From Lottia gigantea (taxonomy: Eukaryota; Mollusca; Gastropoda; Lottiidae), in NCBI RefSeq assembly GCF_000327385.1, contig NW_008706824.1, positions 451,972 through 515,971 on the forward strand: a stretch of DNA of 64,000 bases. The letters are read 5' to 3'. Below the pieces are notes generated by a model. The model did not search any database, was not told where the DNA came from, and saw only the letters and a list, made by a program, of their open reading frames with translations. This document shows, one piece after another, positions 1-10,519 of this stretch (positions are counted from its first letter, which is position 1; each line of letters opens with the position of its first letter). The translations under genes were made by a program, and so were the position numbers.

Positions 1-199
1 TGTTGAATCAGGTATAACTATATTTGTTAGCCTGGTGATTAAATAAAACATCAATATATTGAGGACAAGTCAATATTGAATCATCATAGCTTGGTCAATT
101 ATGGTAATTCAGGTCAAATATTACAGTTTTTTCTGAGTTTAACATTTTACCAGAAGGCAATTAAAACAAGGTGGGGGCATCTCAAAATGTCATGCTATT

Positions 200-300
200 A
201 CAAACTTCATCTAATATCTTGACTGCAATATAGCAAGCTTTCTGATTGGATTATATGGTACTGAATACAACCAATCAGAGGTCTACAGGCTCTGGCTGTA
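200..300 (+). mobile_element. Partial MITE copy (CCTTGACATTGTGAAGAT family)
   Basis: This stretch has the internal signature of the MITE family seen whole at 32791-33004: a 'taatatcttgactgcaata' arm, then a segment resembling 'gattggattatatgg...accaatcagag'. Only part of the element is recognisable and its ends are unclear. Confidence 0.4.
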
Positions 301-544
301 TTTGCTGGTGTACAATCTTCATTAATTGAGGTAATTTTCGTTGATATTTTGAAGTTTTCGGTTTCTCCTTTTATGTCAGAATAGGTGTCCTAGAAAAACT
401 TCCCTCGTTGCTCTTTACATGGGCTCTTACATGTCTTCAACAGCCTAATCATTTGCTGAAAAACGACCATAAAACTCTGTTAAATTTCATTTATCTCATT
501 AATTTTAACATTTTCTGACTTGAACTCTTCCAACAACCAACCAA

Positions 545-660
545 CTTTATATATAGAAACAGTTCCCTCATTGCATACTGCATGGCCTTGTCTCTCTTCA
601 ATAGTACAATCAGGTGCAGAAAAAAGGACAGAAATCTTCATTTGATTTATATTTCATTCA
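545..660 (+). mobile_element. 3' fragment of tRNA-derived SINE
   Basis: The 3' body of the SINE family is recognisable: 'ttccctcattgcatactgc' followed by 'atggccttgtctctcttca', a degenerate 'aggtgcagaaaaaaggac' and a T-rich 'catttgatttatatttcatt' tail. These align in order with the full copy at 11782-12122. The tRNA-like head is missing. Confidence 0.6.
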
Positions 661-899
661 TTCGTTCTTATTTACTGACCCAAACTTATCAAACAATTAA
701 CAAGCCTGAATTATACAAGTAAACAATTAACAAATGTAATTAAAGATCAAAACAATTTAAAGTGTCAGGCCTTCGTTAATTAAACTTTTTGACATCGTTA
801 AATGTGTCAAGTTTAAACTTCTTACCGCCTGTCAACTTTATAAAGATGTATGTTAAACTGTAAATTCCATTGAAGGTGTTGCAATTGTTTAACCTACAA

Positions 900-1260
900 G
901 TTTTGGATTCTCAGTAAGTTTACTTAGCTCTTGTAACTTTCTGGATACCAATTTGATTTAAAGTTGTTTCAAAAAGGAATTTATGTTCCCATTAGAAGTA
1001 TTTTCTTCATTTCTTTCAAAAAAGGATTTTATAAGCTTCAAAGCTAAGATTTGGATAATTTATATTAGTGAATTCTGTACTTGGTAAGTTAACTTAGCTC
1101 TTGAATCTTACTGGACACCGAATTAAATGTTTACATTAGACACATTTTCTTCATTGGTTTTAAAAAGGGATTTATACGCTTCAAAGCTAAGATTTGGTTA
1201 TTTTAGTTAGTGGATTCTATACTTGGAAAGATAAATTAGATCTTGAATCTTGAGTGTAAA
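900..1260. repeat. Degenerate tandem repeat, unit about 140-170 bp
   Basis: Three diverged units begin with variants of 'ggattctNNacttggtaag' followed by 'ttagctcttgaatctt' (near 903, 1070 and 1203). 'cttcaaagctaagatttgg' occurs twice, near 1037 and 1178. This is old and non-coding. Confidence 0.65.
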
Positions 1261-1261
1261 A

Positions 1262-1580
1262 GTTAAGTGAAATTTCTAGTTTTAAGTATTTTTGAAGGAA
1301 TTATAGTATTTTGGTACAGCTGTAGTAAGTACTTCTGAATACAACTAAAAAAATTCAAGGTCAAATTCAACTCCCAAAAACTCTGATTGTTGCCTCTTAA
1401 CTTTTGATAATGTAGAGCATCAATACTGTCTACAGTGTATATGTACTGGAATTTTTAGTTCAAGGTTTATTTGAAGGAATTATGAGATTTCCATATAGTT
1501 ATAGTACTTGTGAAAACTATTTACATATATTCAAGACCCAAATTCTAATTGTTGCCCCTTAACTTTGTTAAAAGTAGAAC
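1262..1580. repeat. Dispersed repeat, two tandem diverged copies
   Basis: Two copies (about 1262-1430 and 1440-1580) share 'gaaggaattat', then an 'acttctgaa/acttgtgaaaactattta' block, 'tattcaagNcc' and 'attgttgccNcttaactttt'. Related copies occur at 2375-2510, 9175-9265 and 32385-32525, so this is an interspersed element of unknown class. No coding capacity is visible. Confidence 0.55.
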
Positions 1581-2374
1581 AGATGTAGAAATTGTTCAAA
1601 GTAATACGATGTGATTGTTCAGTCATTGTGATATCTAGGTTAGATAATATTTAGATAACGTTCACATAATCATATCTATTCATAGATGTACTTTTGTTCA
1701 CTGTTCACCAAACTCAGTCAGTGTGTGTTCATTACCTACAGAATGTAAAAATTGTTAGTGAACCCAAGTCATGATGTTCACATACCGTAACCTTAAGCAA
1801 ACAGTGAACAAGGATGTTCATATAAGGAGTGATTGGATTATGTTGCGTTCATAGTATAGCGTTCATATCCTGAAGTAAAGTGTTACAGTGTTGAGGTGTG
1901 AAAAATTCATATTCCACCCTAATTTGTGATCTAATATTTTGGATTACATCTAATAAAATGGTAAAGGTTTTTAACTCTTTTTTAAATTTTTGTATAAAAT
2001 ATATGTTCTTAGTTTCAAAAGTAAAAGTATAGTGATTTGATATTGTCAAGAAGTGGACGACAGATTTAAAATAGTATAGTGAATATTTTTGAGTAAATCT
2101 ATAAAATTGATCATAATATTTGGACAATTTTATTTTGAATGTGTTTTTAAAGGGACAGATACTGCATTTTTTTTTAATATACCAATTAGACTTTAATCTC
2201 AGAAACAGGAATAAGTTAAGCCAATCAGTAATAGTGTCCATAGCTCACGGTCGAAATTTGAGCCTTCAAATCTATGTGTCCAGAAATATCAGCATTTGAA
2301 TGTTAAAATGACAACTCGTCAATTTAAGATACTCTGTGATATATAGAAAAGACATATATTATAAATCTAGAAAT

Positions 2375-2510
2375 AGTGAGTAAAATTCCTAGTTTGAAGT
2401 ATTTTTTATAGGAATTAAGCGTTGTTCGTACATTTCTTGTACTTCTGAAGACAGTTTACATATATTCTAGACTAAAATCAACCCCCCAAAATGGTGTATC
2501 TGTGCCATTA
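2375..2510 (+). repeat. Further copy of the dispersed repeat of 1262-1580
   Basis: It shares the order 'aaaattcctagtttgaagt', 'ataggaatta', 'tacttctgaagacagttta', 'catatattctagac' and 'aaatcaacccc' with the other copies. Element class unknown. Confidence 0.5.
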
Positions 2511-3330
2511 AATGTTTTTATACATTGTTTACAGGTGTTACTGTATTATTTATTACTAATATGTAATAATATTTTCTGATAGTTTCAAATAATTTGGATG
2601 CAGTCTGAAGAGGTAGTTAATTTTCATGTCTATCTCATTAATGTTGTTGACTTGTGAACTTTGACTCGTGTATTGAAATTTGAATAGGTACATGTATCTT
2701 GTGTCTATTATATAATATCAATGGGTTTTTAAAGTTATGTTTACTGATATACTCTTAATACGTTCTCACATTTACCTTGCTCATAGATTAAAAATAGAAT
2801 ATTTGATTATCTAGGTTGTAATATTTTGATCATGTGACGCCCCTTGAGATTAATGACTTCAAATCGTTACTGAACTATACGTAGATTAAACATTTAAAAC
2901 ACATTTCATCTTATTATATGTATAACTTGCAGAAGCTTTGAACTGAATTTATAATAATCAATGAAAATGGGATTTACAAGGCAAGATTATACCAACATCT
3001 TTCCATGTCTTTTCCAGGAAAAAAAGCAAATTATTTTATTAAAAGAGACAACATGGGGCTGGTTCTATAATTTAAAAGTTTTAGAAGAAGTTATACAACA
3101 GTAAAACGTTCTAGTTGGCACTATACTTTATTCATGATACACTTAGTTAATCATATATTTTGTGAGATATGGAGATTTTAAAGTTATCTTTTTATTTTCT
3201 TGCAGTGAATTATATAATTTACTGTTATAATGGTGTCAGTATAAGTATTATTGATAAGATATGATATATAGTACTGTTTATTAACCCCTAATATAATCAC
3301 TCTTATCCTTGATATACACCCTCTTAACCT

Positions 3331-3541
3331 GGGAGATATCTTACATAATATATAATTATAATCAAATACATTATCTTCTATAAAAATAAGATTTGTCTGG
3401 GCCCTGAGTTAAAGCAAACATACAGTAAAGGGTAAGGTTTGAGGTTCAGTGGTCTGGGAGATATCTTACATAATATATAATTATAATCAAATACATTATC
3501 TTCTATAAAAATAAGATTTGTCTGGGCCCTGAGTTAAAGCC
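3331..3541 (+). repeat. Direct duplication of about 85 bp
   Basis: The segment from 'gggagatatcttacataata' to 'ctgggccctgagttaaagc' (about 3331-3416) recurs almost unchanged at about 3457-3541. The copies are separated by about 40 bp containing 'gggtaaggtttgaggttcag'. The near-identity points to a recent duplication or an assembly effect. A weaker relative of the middle part lies near 4735-4780. Confidence 0.85.
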
Positions 3542-5119
3542 AACATACAAGTAAGTTTGGGTCTTGGTGGTGAAAGCCAACATTAGGCAGACTCTCAAAA
3601 GCACTGGCACGGGAATCAGAATATTTCTTGAACCCAGAAGAGTAAAAGTTGTATAGTAGTGGACTACTAAAGAGAAATACCATCAGTTGTTTCGAAAACT
3701 TCTTATTGCTTACTGCCCACCATCATTAGCATTGCTAATACATTGCTAATCTGCTTAAAATCCAGATAGACAAAACTATGTGGTGTGCAATAATGGAAAT
3801 TGTTTTTCTTATCTATTGACAACTGGATTGACCGAATTCTCAATTGAACAGTATCTATATAGTTTCTTTCATAAATGTGACATCCTTTTTAAAAATCAGG
3901 GATTTGATTTATCCCCTATCATCCTGTATTTATTACTTGACAATAAACCTACCACCTGAAGTTTAAATATACTATATCAGGTGGGCAATATCAGTTTATT
4001 GTCAGTTGTGAACAGGACAGTGTAAGGTATGTTTAATTATCTAATATCACACTTGACTTGTTGTCCACTTTGATAAATTCATAGTGGACATGACTATCAG
4101 TTGACCCATTTCTGTTGTTGATGATATTTTGTTGTTGTTTTTACTGACCTCGACCAGTGCTTCTATAGGAGAGTATCCTCTAAAAAAAGAAAACAATCCT
4201 GACCATTGTCAGGATTTATGTGTCTCATATCAAAGGATATTTAAAAGTGTCTTATGAAACAAGGTATTATATAATAATACAAACATACAAAAAATAATAT
4301 AATTCTATAATAACTGAAAATTTGATGGTTGATTTGTCTGACGAGTTTGATAGCTACATTTTAGATTTATTTACCAAACCCTCCTGTGGTTATTGTTGTC
4401 AACTTTTACCTATTTATTTATTTGATTATAATTTGACAGTCTGACTTGTTGATAGCTTGATAAAGACATATCTTGGAGGTAAATACATATTCAGTTTTTC
4501 TTGTTGATAATTTTGCAAACTTTGTTTCTAAATATCTATATTTTATATATTAACATAGTTCATTTGACTTTCTACCTGTTGGCTAGTTTGATACAGTCAC
4601 ATTGTCATTTTGTTTAGATATTATGAAGAAAGATCATTTTTGGACATATTTTATTTGAATTCAGCACTCACCATGTTGGATGATCACTGTTATATTTGAT
4701 AAACAGTCCCAATGCCCTGGTCTGTGGCTTATGTAAAATACTTTATCTTCTATAAAAAATGATAATTCATCTAGGACCATATGAGGTTCCAGATTCCCTT
4801 TTCCAGAGATACAGGTTGCTAGGTTACTTGACATTACAATTTAGTCAGTGAACCTCTTTCCACCAAAAGTCATTTAGTTGACAAGTTTATTTCTGTTTTC
4901 ATTAAACTGATGTCCCAGAATATTTTAGAAACATAATGTTATGATAATGACGATATAGTGACCATCAAACATTGTGTCATTTGAAGTAAAATATTTGTCA
5001 CTTGTGTGTAAGCTGGTTTATGGATGAACCAATTTTGGCCATTTCAGTGTCAATAGATATCTCCATGTTATTACTTGAAATAGTTGAAATTAAATTTGTT
5101 AGGTGTATGGGAAGATTAA

Positions 5120-5340
5120 ACAAACTTTATCTTATACCTTGACTTCATTAGTCATATTTCTTGCATCACAGAAGTTTGTAATTGTAACTATACGATTGGG
5201 TTGTATGCTAACAAGAACCGGTCAATCTGAGCCCTTGAGACAATTTGGCTGCACATATACAATCCAATCAAATCACTGCATTTGGCTATTGCAGTCAAGG
5301 TATAAGACTAAGTTAGTAATAATGTGACATTGTAAAGATG
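5120..5340 (+). mobile_element. MITE copy with inverted ends
   Basis: The left arm 'tcttataccttgacttcatt' is mirrored by 'gcagtcaaggtataagacta' near 5290. The right end is 'gtgacattgtaaagatg', a variant of the family terminus. The internal motif 'acaatccaatcaaatca' matches other copies. The short open frame across it is incidental. Confidence 0.65.
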
Positions 5341-5707
5341 TTGTATGTTAGGAGTAGGAGTGAAATTTTGTCTTTGGTTGAAGGCTGATGGGTTGGAAAG
5401 TTCTAAGCCTAACTATGTAAGACCTGTATCAAATATAGATTTCCATTTATTTTCTATATAGTTCTTCCTCCAGGTTTTCACACTTATTCCAGAATGCCAG
5501 TCTTTTAGTCAAGTGTCATCTCTGATCTTGACAGTACTTAATTAAAATAAATGTCGTTAAAAAATAAGATGTGAGTTTTATAGTTTGTTTATAGTTAGTT
5601 ATTTATGTCTGACTTGTTTACAATGTTTGTTATGATCTGTTATTGGTTGAGAGAGAAACTTCGTTATGATTTATGATGGCATTTTCACAGTGTCAAGATA
5701 ATTCAAA

Positions 5708-5865
5708 CTCTGTCTTATAACTTGACTACAATATCTATTTTCTTTGATTAAGCTTTACGATTTTAATGGACATAAATTAGAGAATACAGTCTCTGATTTC
5801 AAGTGCTGCTTAAAGTTCACTGTCTTTCTGTTGAGGGCTCTGATTGACTGTATTCGCTATATCTA
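5708..5865 (+). mobile_element. Degraded MITE copy
   Basis: 'cttataacttgactacaata' followed by 'agggctctgattgactgta' and 'ttcgctata' matches the left and middle parts of the same MITE family (compare 17960-18120 and 45090-45445). The right end is not recognisable. Confidence 0.5.
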
Positions 5866-6356
5866 TAGCATTATCCATAGCATTAAGTTTATTCCAACTT
5901 TATTATATCTGAAACACCTCAAGTAGCAATATCATCAATTCACACCATTATAAATAGAAAGTGTATTTATTGAACTGTATAAAATTAAATTTCTAGTTGA
6001 ACTGACTCGTTAATTCTTGTGTTCATTCAAATGTAACCAGCAGATCATTTAGTGATTGCTATTGAACCTGCCTTGAGTTATTTAAATCATAGTAGTTTGA
6101 TGGGACAATAAACTGAGGCTACAGTAAGTACACAGTCCTACACACAAACAGGAGAAATTGCTCACCACGAGAAATGTTTGATCTGTAATAGTGTCATTAA
6201 CAACTAATCAGGTACAAGTCTATGACCACCACATGCTCCTGGTCCACAGTTTTAAACACCAAGAATCATATTACATTTTATTGCTTTTACAGACACAGGT
6301 CATAGCATTGTTAAAACTAAAATACTCAAGATTTTAGTAAAACGAAAATCTTCCCA

Positions 6357-6815
6357 NNNNNNNNNNNNNNNNNNNNNNNNNNNNNNNNNNNNNNNNNNNN
6401 NNNNNNNNNNNNNNNNNNNNNNNNNNNNNNNNNNNNNNNNNNNNNNNNNNNNNNNNNNNNNNNNNNNNNNNNNNNNNNNNNNNNNNNNNNNNNNNNNNNN
6501 NNNNNNNNNNNNNNNNNNNNNNNNNNNNNNNNNNNNNNNNNNNNNNNNNNNNNNNNNNNNNNNNNNNNNNNNNNNNNNNNNNNNNNNNNNNNNNNNNNNN
6601 NNNNNNNNNNNNNNNNNNNNNNNNNNNNNNNNNNNNNNNNNNNNNNNNNNNNNNNNNNNNNNNNNNNNNNNNNNNNNNNNNNNNNNNNNNNNNNNNNNNN
6701 NNNNNNNNNNNNNNNNNNNNNNNNNNNNNNNNNNNNNNNNNNNNNNNNNNNNNNNNNNNNNNNNNNNNNNNNNNNNNNNNNNNNNNNNNNNNNNNNNNNN
6801 NNNNNNNNNNNNNNN
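6357..6815. other. Assembly gap (459 N)
   Basis: A run of undetermined bases, with one further N at 6859. It sits about 115 bp before a 1.1-kb minisatellite, which is a likely cause of the break. Any open frame drawn through the run is meaningless. Confidence 0.99.
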
Positions 6816-6894
6816 CTAACTTTTCCAACCTAGGTGAGAAAAAATCAGATGTTTTCTTNTAAGTTATCTCAACAGTTGAAATGTGGATAATAGA

Positions 6895-8095
6895 AAGAGA
6901 CTGGCAGAATTGACCTCATTGCACACTTTATGAACTCAAACAGGATCATTGTATTGTCTTCATCATCAACTCAAACAGGATGAATGCACTGTCTTCTTGA
7001 TGATCTCATACAGGATCATTGTATTGTCTTCTTGATGGTCTCAAACAGGATCATTGTATTGTCTTCTTGATGGTCTCAAACAGGATCATTGTATTGTCTT
7101 CTTGATGGTCTCAAACAGGATCAATTTATTGTCTTCTTCATGAACTCAAACAGGATCATTGTATTGTCTTCTTCATGAACTCAAAATAGGATCATTGCAT
7201 TGTCTTCTTGATGGTCTCAAACAGGATCATTGTATTGTCTTCTTCATGATCTCAAACAGGATCATTGTATTGTCTTCTTGATGGTCTCAAACAGGATCAT
7301 TGTATTGTCTTCTTGATGATCTCAAACAGGATCATTGTATTGTCTTCTTGATAGTCTCAAACAGGATCATTGTATTGTCTTCTTTATGGTCTCAAACAGG
7401 ATCATTGTATTGTCTTCTTTATGGTCTCAAACAGGATCATTGTATTTTCTTCTTGATGGTCTCAAACAGGATCATTGTATTGTCTTCTTGATGGTCTCAA
7501 ACAGGATCATTGTATTGTCTTCTTCATGAACTCAAAATAGGATCATTGCATTGTCTTCTTGATGGTCTCAAACAGGATCATTGTATTGTCTTCTTCATGA
7601 TCTCAAACAGGATCATTGTATTGTCTTCTTGATGGTCTCAAACAGGATCATTGTATTGTCTTCTTCATGATCTCAAACAGGATCATTGTATTGTCTTCTT
7701 GATGGTCTCAAACAGGATCATTGTATTGTCTTCTTGATGATCTCAAACAGGATCATTGTATTGTCTTCTTGATGGTCTCAAACAGGATCATTGTATTGTC
7801 TGCTTGATGGTCTCAAACAGGATCATTTTATTGTCTTCTTCATGAACTCAAACAGGATCATTGTATTGTCTTCTTGATGGTCTCAAACAGGATCATTGTA
7901 TTGTCTTCTTCATCAACTCAAACAGGATCATTGTATTGTCTTCTTGATGGCCTCAAACAGGATCATTGTATTGTCTTCTTCATCAACTCAAACAGGATCA
8001 TTGTATTGTCTTCTTCATCAACTCAAACAGGATGATTGCACTGTCTTCTTCATTAGCCCAAATTCAAGCTAAACATGGGATGTAAAACTCCAGTA
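6895..8095 (+). mobile_element. SINE copy interrupted by an expanded minisatellite
   Basis: The left flank 'actggcagaattgacctca' plus 'ttgcacacttta' resembles the SINE body 'cctggcaaaatttccctca...ctgcaccctgca' of 11782-12122. The right flank 'ttcttcattagccca...catgggatgtaaaactcc' resembles its 3' end 'cctcattagcccacatgg...ggacgtaaaacccc'. Between them lies the 35-bp array. The inference is that an internal piece of a SINE was amplified in tandem. Confidence 0.5.
6931..8045 (+). repeat. Minisatellite, 35-bp unit, about 32 copies
   Basis: The unit is built around 'caaacaggatcattgtattg' followed by 'tcttcttgatggtct'. Variants alternate 'gatggtct', 'catgaact', 'gatgatct' and 'catcaact', so some higher-order pattern exists. 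The unit length is not a multiple of three; the overlapping open frames here simply read the repeat in different phases and are not genes. Confidence 0.95.
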
Positions 8096-8099
8096 TTAT

Positions 8100-10519
8100 T
8101 TATTATCTCCAGTCTATAGATTATAATAATAACCTAGCTAACAGCAGGTTCTCTAGGTATAACTATTTTTATTGTGAGATATTTTATGTTCCAGTTTTAA
8201 TATTGAACCTAGGATGACCTTTTCCTGGTCTATATTCTCACTACATACAGTCATCATACTTAACTGGGTTTTAATTTTCTAATCTATTATTAGCTAACAG
8301 CGGGACAAAGACACTGTGCACTATATTCACAGTTATAGAACAAATACAGTGTACTCTGTGTTATCTGACATCTGAGTATTTCAACATCTTTTTTTGGTCC
8401 CAATTGATTTCTTTCTTATGTACATCAAGCCACACCCAGTTGAAGTTTTTAAACTTAAACAGTCTATGAATAAAGGTTTTATTTGTTTTGAAATACACTT
8501 CCCCAATCAGAGCTGTTTGGTTATTAAGCTAACACATGCACATCCATTGGAAGTTTTCGAACAAAATTGGTTAAAATGTACTGCCAGATATACAGCTATT
8601 TAACCAGCACCTGATACAGATTTGAAAAAAAAGAGAGAATTTATCCTTGAAACAAAACTTTCAACATATAAATGAATTTGAACAATTATTTTATTATTAT
8701 AAATGTTATTTTTTCAACCTTTTTCATAGTGCCTCTGTGAGCCATTTGGATAAAGTGAGCCACAATCCCATCTATGTATTGATAAAGAACACCTGTTTGA
8801 ATTACAATGATTAAAACTCCCATAAAGCTGTATGTATCTGTTTGAAATAATGAAATAGAATTGATGAATATATCAGATATATAGATTATAAAGAATAATA
8901 ATTATAAAATATTGTTAGATGAGACACCTGTGTTGTAATTAAACATACCTGTATATACTGTTGATATAATTATCAATCTACAACAACAATCTGACTCAAA
9001 CATAGACAATGGCTATTGATGACAATCATGTGGGAGGTTTGAATCTTTCTTAAGCCAAATATCCAGACAGATCAGTAGTACCTTAATCTAAGAAACAAGA
9101 TTTTTATTAGCTAATCTAATCAGTAATAGTGTTTACAACTCATCGTCAAAATTTTAATCTTCAAATCCATGTGTTTCCTGTTTTATAGAAATACAAAGTG
9201 AAATTTTCACATGTCTAGTACTTCTGAAGACTATTCACATATATTCAAGACCTATATTCTTCATTCCTCCCACCCCCCTTCTTTAATTTACCTGGTGTTG
9301 CCTAAGGTCATGTCAGCCCCCCACCCCACCCCCTTTTAGTTAGTGTGTCACTTAGTCTTATCAAATCATATTATCAATTTAATATATGACTTTACAGAAT
9401 CAAATATAGGACTGTGTCACATTCCAGGTTAGTTCAAGTTATGAAAGGAGATAAAAACCTGAGAGGGGCAAGGTGACATTATCATGGGCATGGGCCGTGA
9501 AATATGTAGATAATTTATGCATGCATAGTTGTATAAATCATTTCATGAAGGATTAAACAAGACAGTTTTATTGTGTGACTGGTGTAATACATTTTATTTT
9601 CAACAAGGTCGAGGGTAATAAATGTTCAGATTTTAGATTGTTTGTAATATTTGTATATACAGTTGGTCTCTTTCACTAGAGTATATTATCAATTGATTTC
9701 TATTTATTTATGTATTAGTCAGTCAGATTTTTAAAGGTGATACAAAAAGGGAGAGATATTTAGTTCTAGTTTATTTTGTGTTATGAAATTAGATATGTTA
9801 AGGGCAGACTGTCTATCAATAGAGCAACTTAATCATAATTCATACTTATTTATCATTTGTCAAGGACTAGCTGGTAGAAAGGATACTTAACTGTGAACCT
9901 ATTGTCTGAGTAAAGTAAAAAGTTTTTTTAATTTTGTCCAGGCTGATATTCCAATTCAATTAAAAGAGATCGAAAAAAATTCAAAAAACTTTTTACTTTG
10001 CTCATCCAATAAGTTGTTATCCTTGTATAATATAGTTGTTTCTTGTTTCATGTGTTAGACTTTATAAGGGTTAAAGGGTATTTAAGAATAACTTCAGATA
10101 TAATATTTGATTGTCACTATTAGTCCTATAAATTAGATAAAACAAGTAGGATGTAGAACTATTATTAAATTTCATCAGTCCAATATGGTACAGAACAGTA
10201 GGATGGTGTTTAACAGACAATTCTTTCACTATGTTCAATGATAAGAAAATGAAAGTGAGAAAGCCAAAGCAAGACCTGATAAACAAACCCCACCTCACCC
10301 CCCATGGAATGCCACTATTTGTGGGGATAGAAGAACCTGTTTTTTTTCAACAATTTCAATGTCTTATTTACTTGTTACCAAAATTATTTTCATATGAAAG
10401 TTCATTAGCTTTTAACAATGTATTGCCAATCAATTGTTTTGGAATTCGAGTTCCGTTTTGCAGTTCGTATCATTCGTACTTGGGTTTTTATTATTATTAT
10501 TATTATTTTATTATTCCAG
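8100..10519. other. Non-coding region upstream of the copper transporter
   Basis: No exon with recognisable similarity is visible. A 5' exon of the copper transporter may lie in this stretch but I cannot identify it. Other contents: a dispersed-repeat fragment at 9175-9265 followed by pyrimidine-rich 'cctcccaccccccttc' near 9270 and a C-rich tract near 9315-9335. Confidence 0.6.

Larger units (their letters stand above)
1..6356. other. Non-coding region left of the assembly gap
   Basis: I find no exon with credible protein similarity here. Short open frames (for example 1849-2241 on the minus strand and 5103-5327 on the plus strand) are AT-rich and low in complexity, and the second lies inside a MITE copy. 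The region holds SINE fragments (about 540-660), a degenerate tandem repeat (900-1260), copies of a dispersed repeat (1260-1580 and 2375-2510), a direct duplication (3331-3541) and MITE copies (about 196-300, 5120-5340 and 5708-5860). Confidence 0.7.

Noticed and set aside
1849-2241. 130-codon minus-strand open frame
   Set aside because: AT-rich Phe/Tyr/Lys/Asn composition typical of chance frames, with no recognised domain or exon signals.
6334-6828. Open frame across undetermined bases
   Set aside because: Almost all of it is the assembly gap.
7300-7529. Overlapping open frames reading SLKQDHCIV-type repeats
   Set aside because: They translate the 35-bp minisatellite in different phases; the unit length is not a multiple of three and there is no flanking gene structure.
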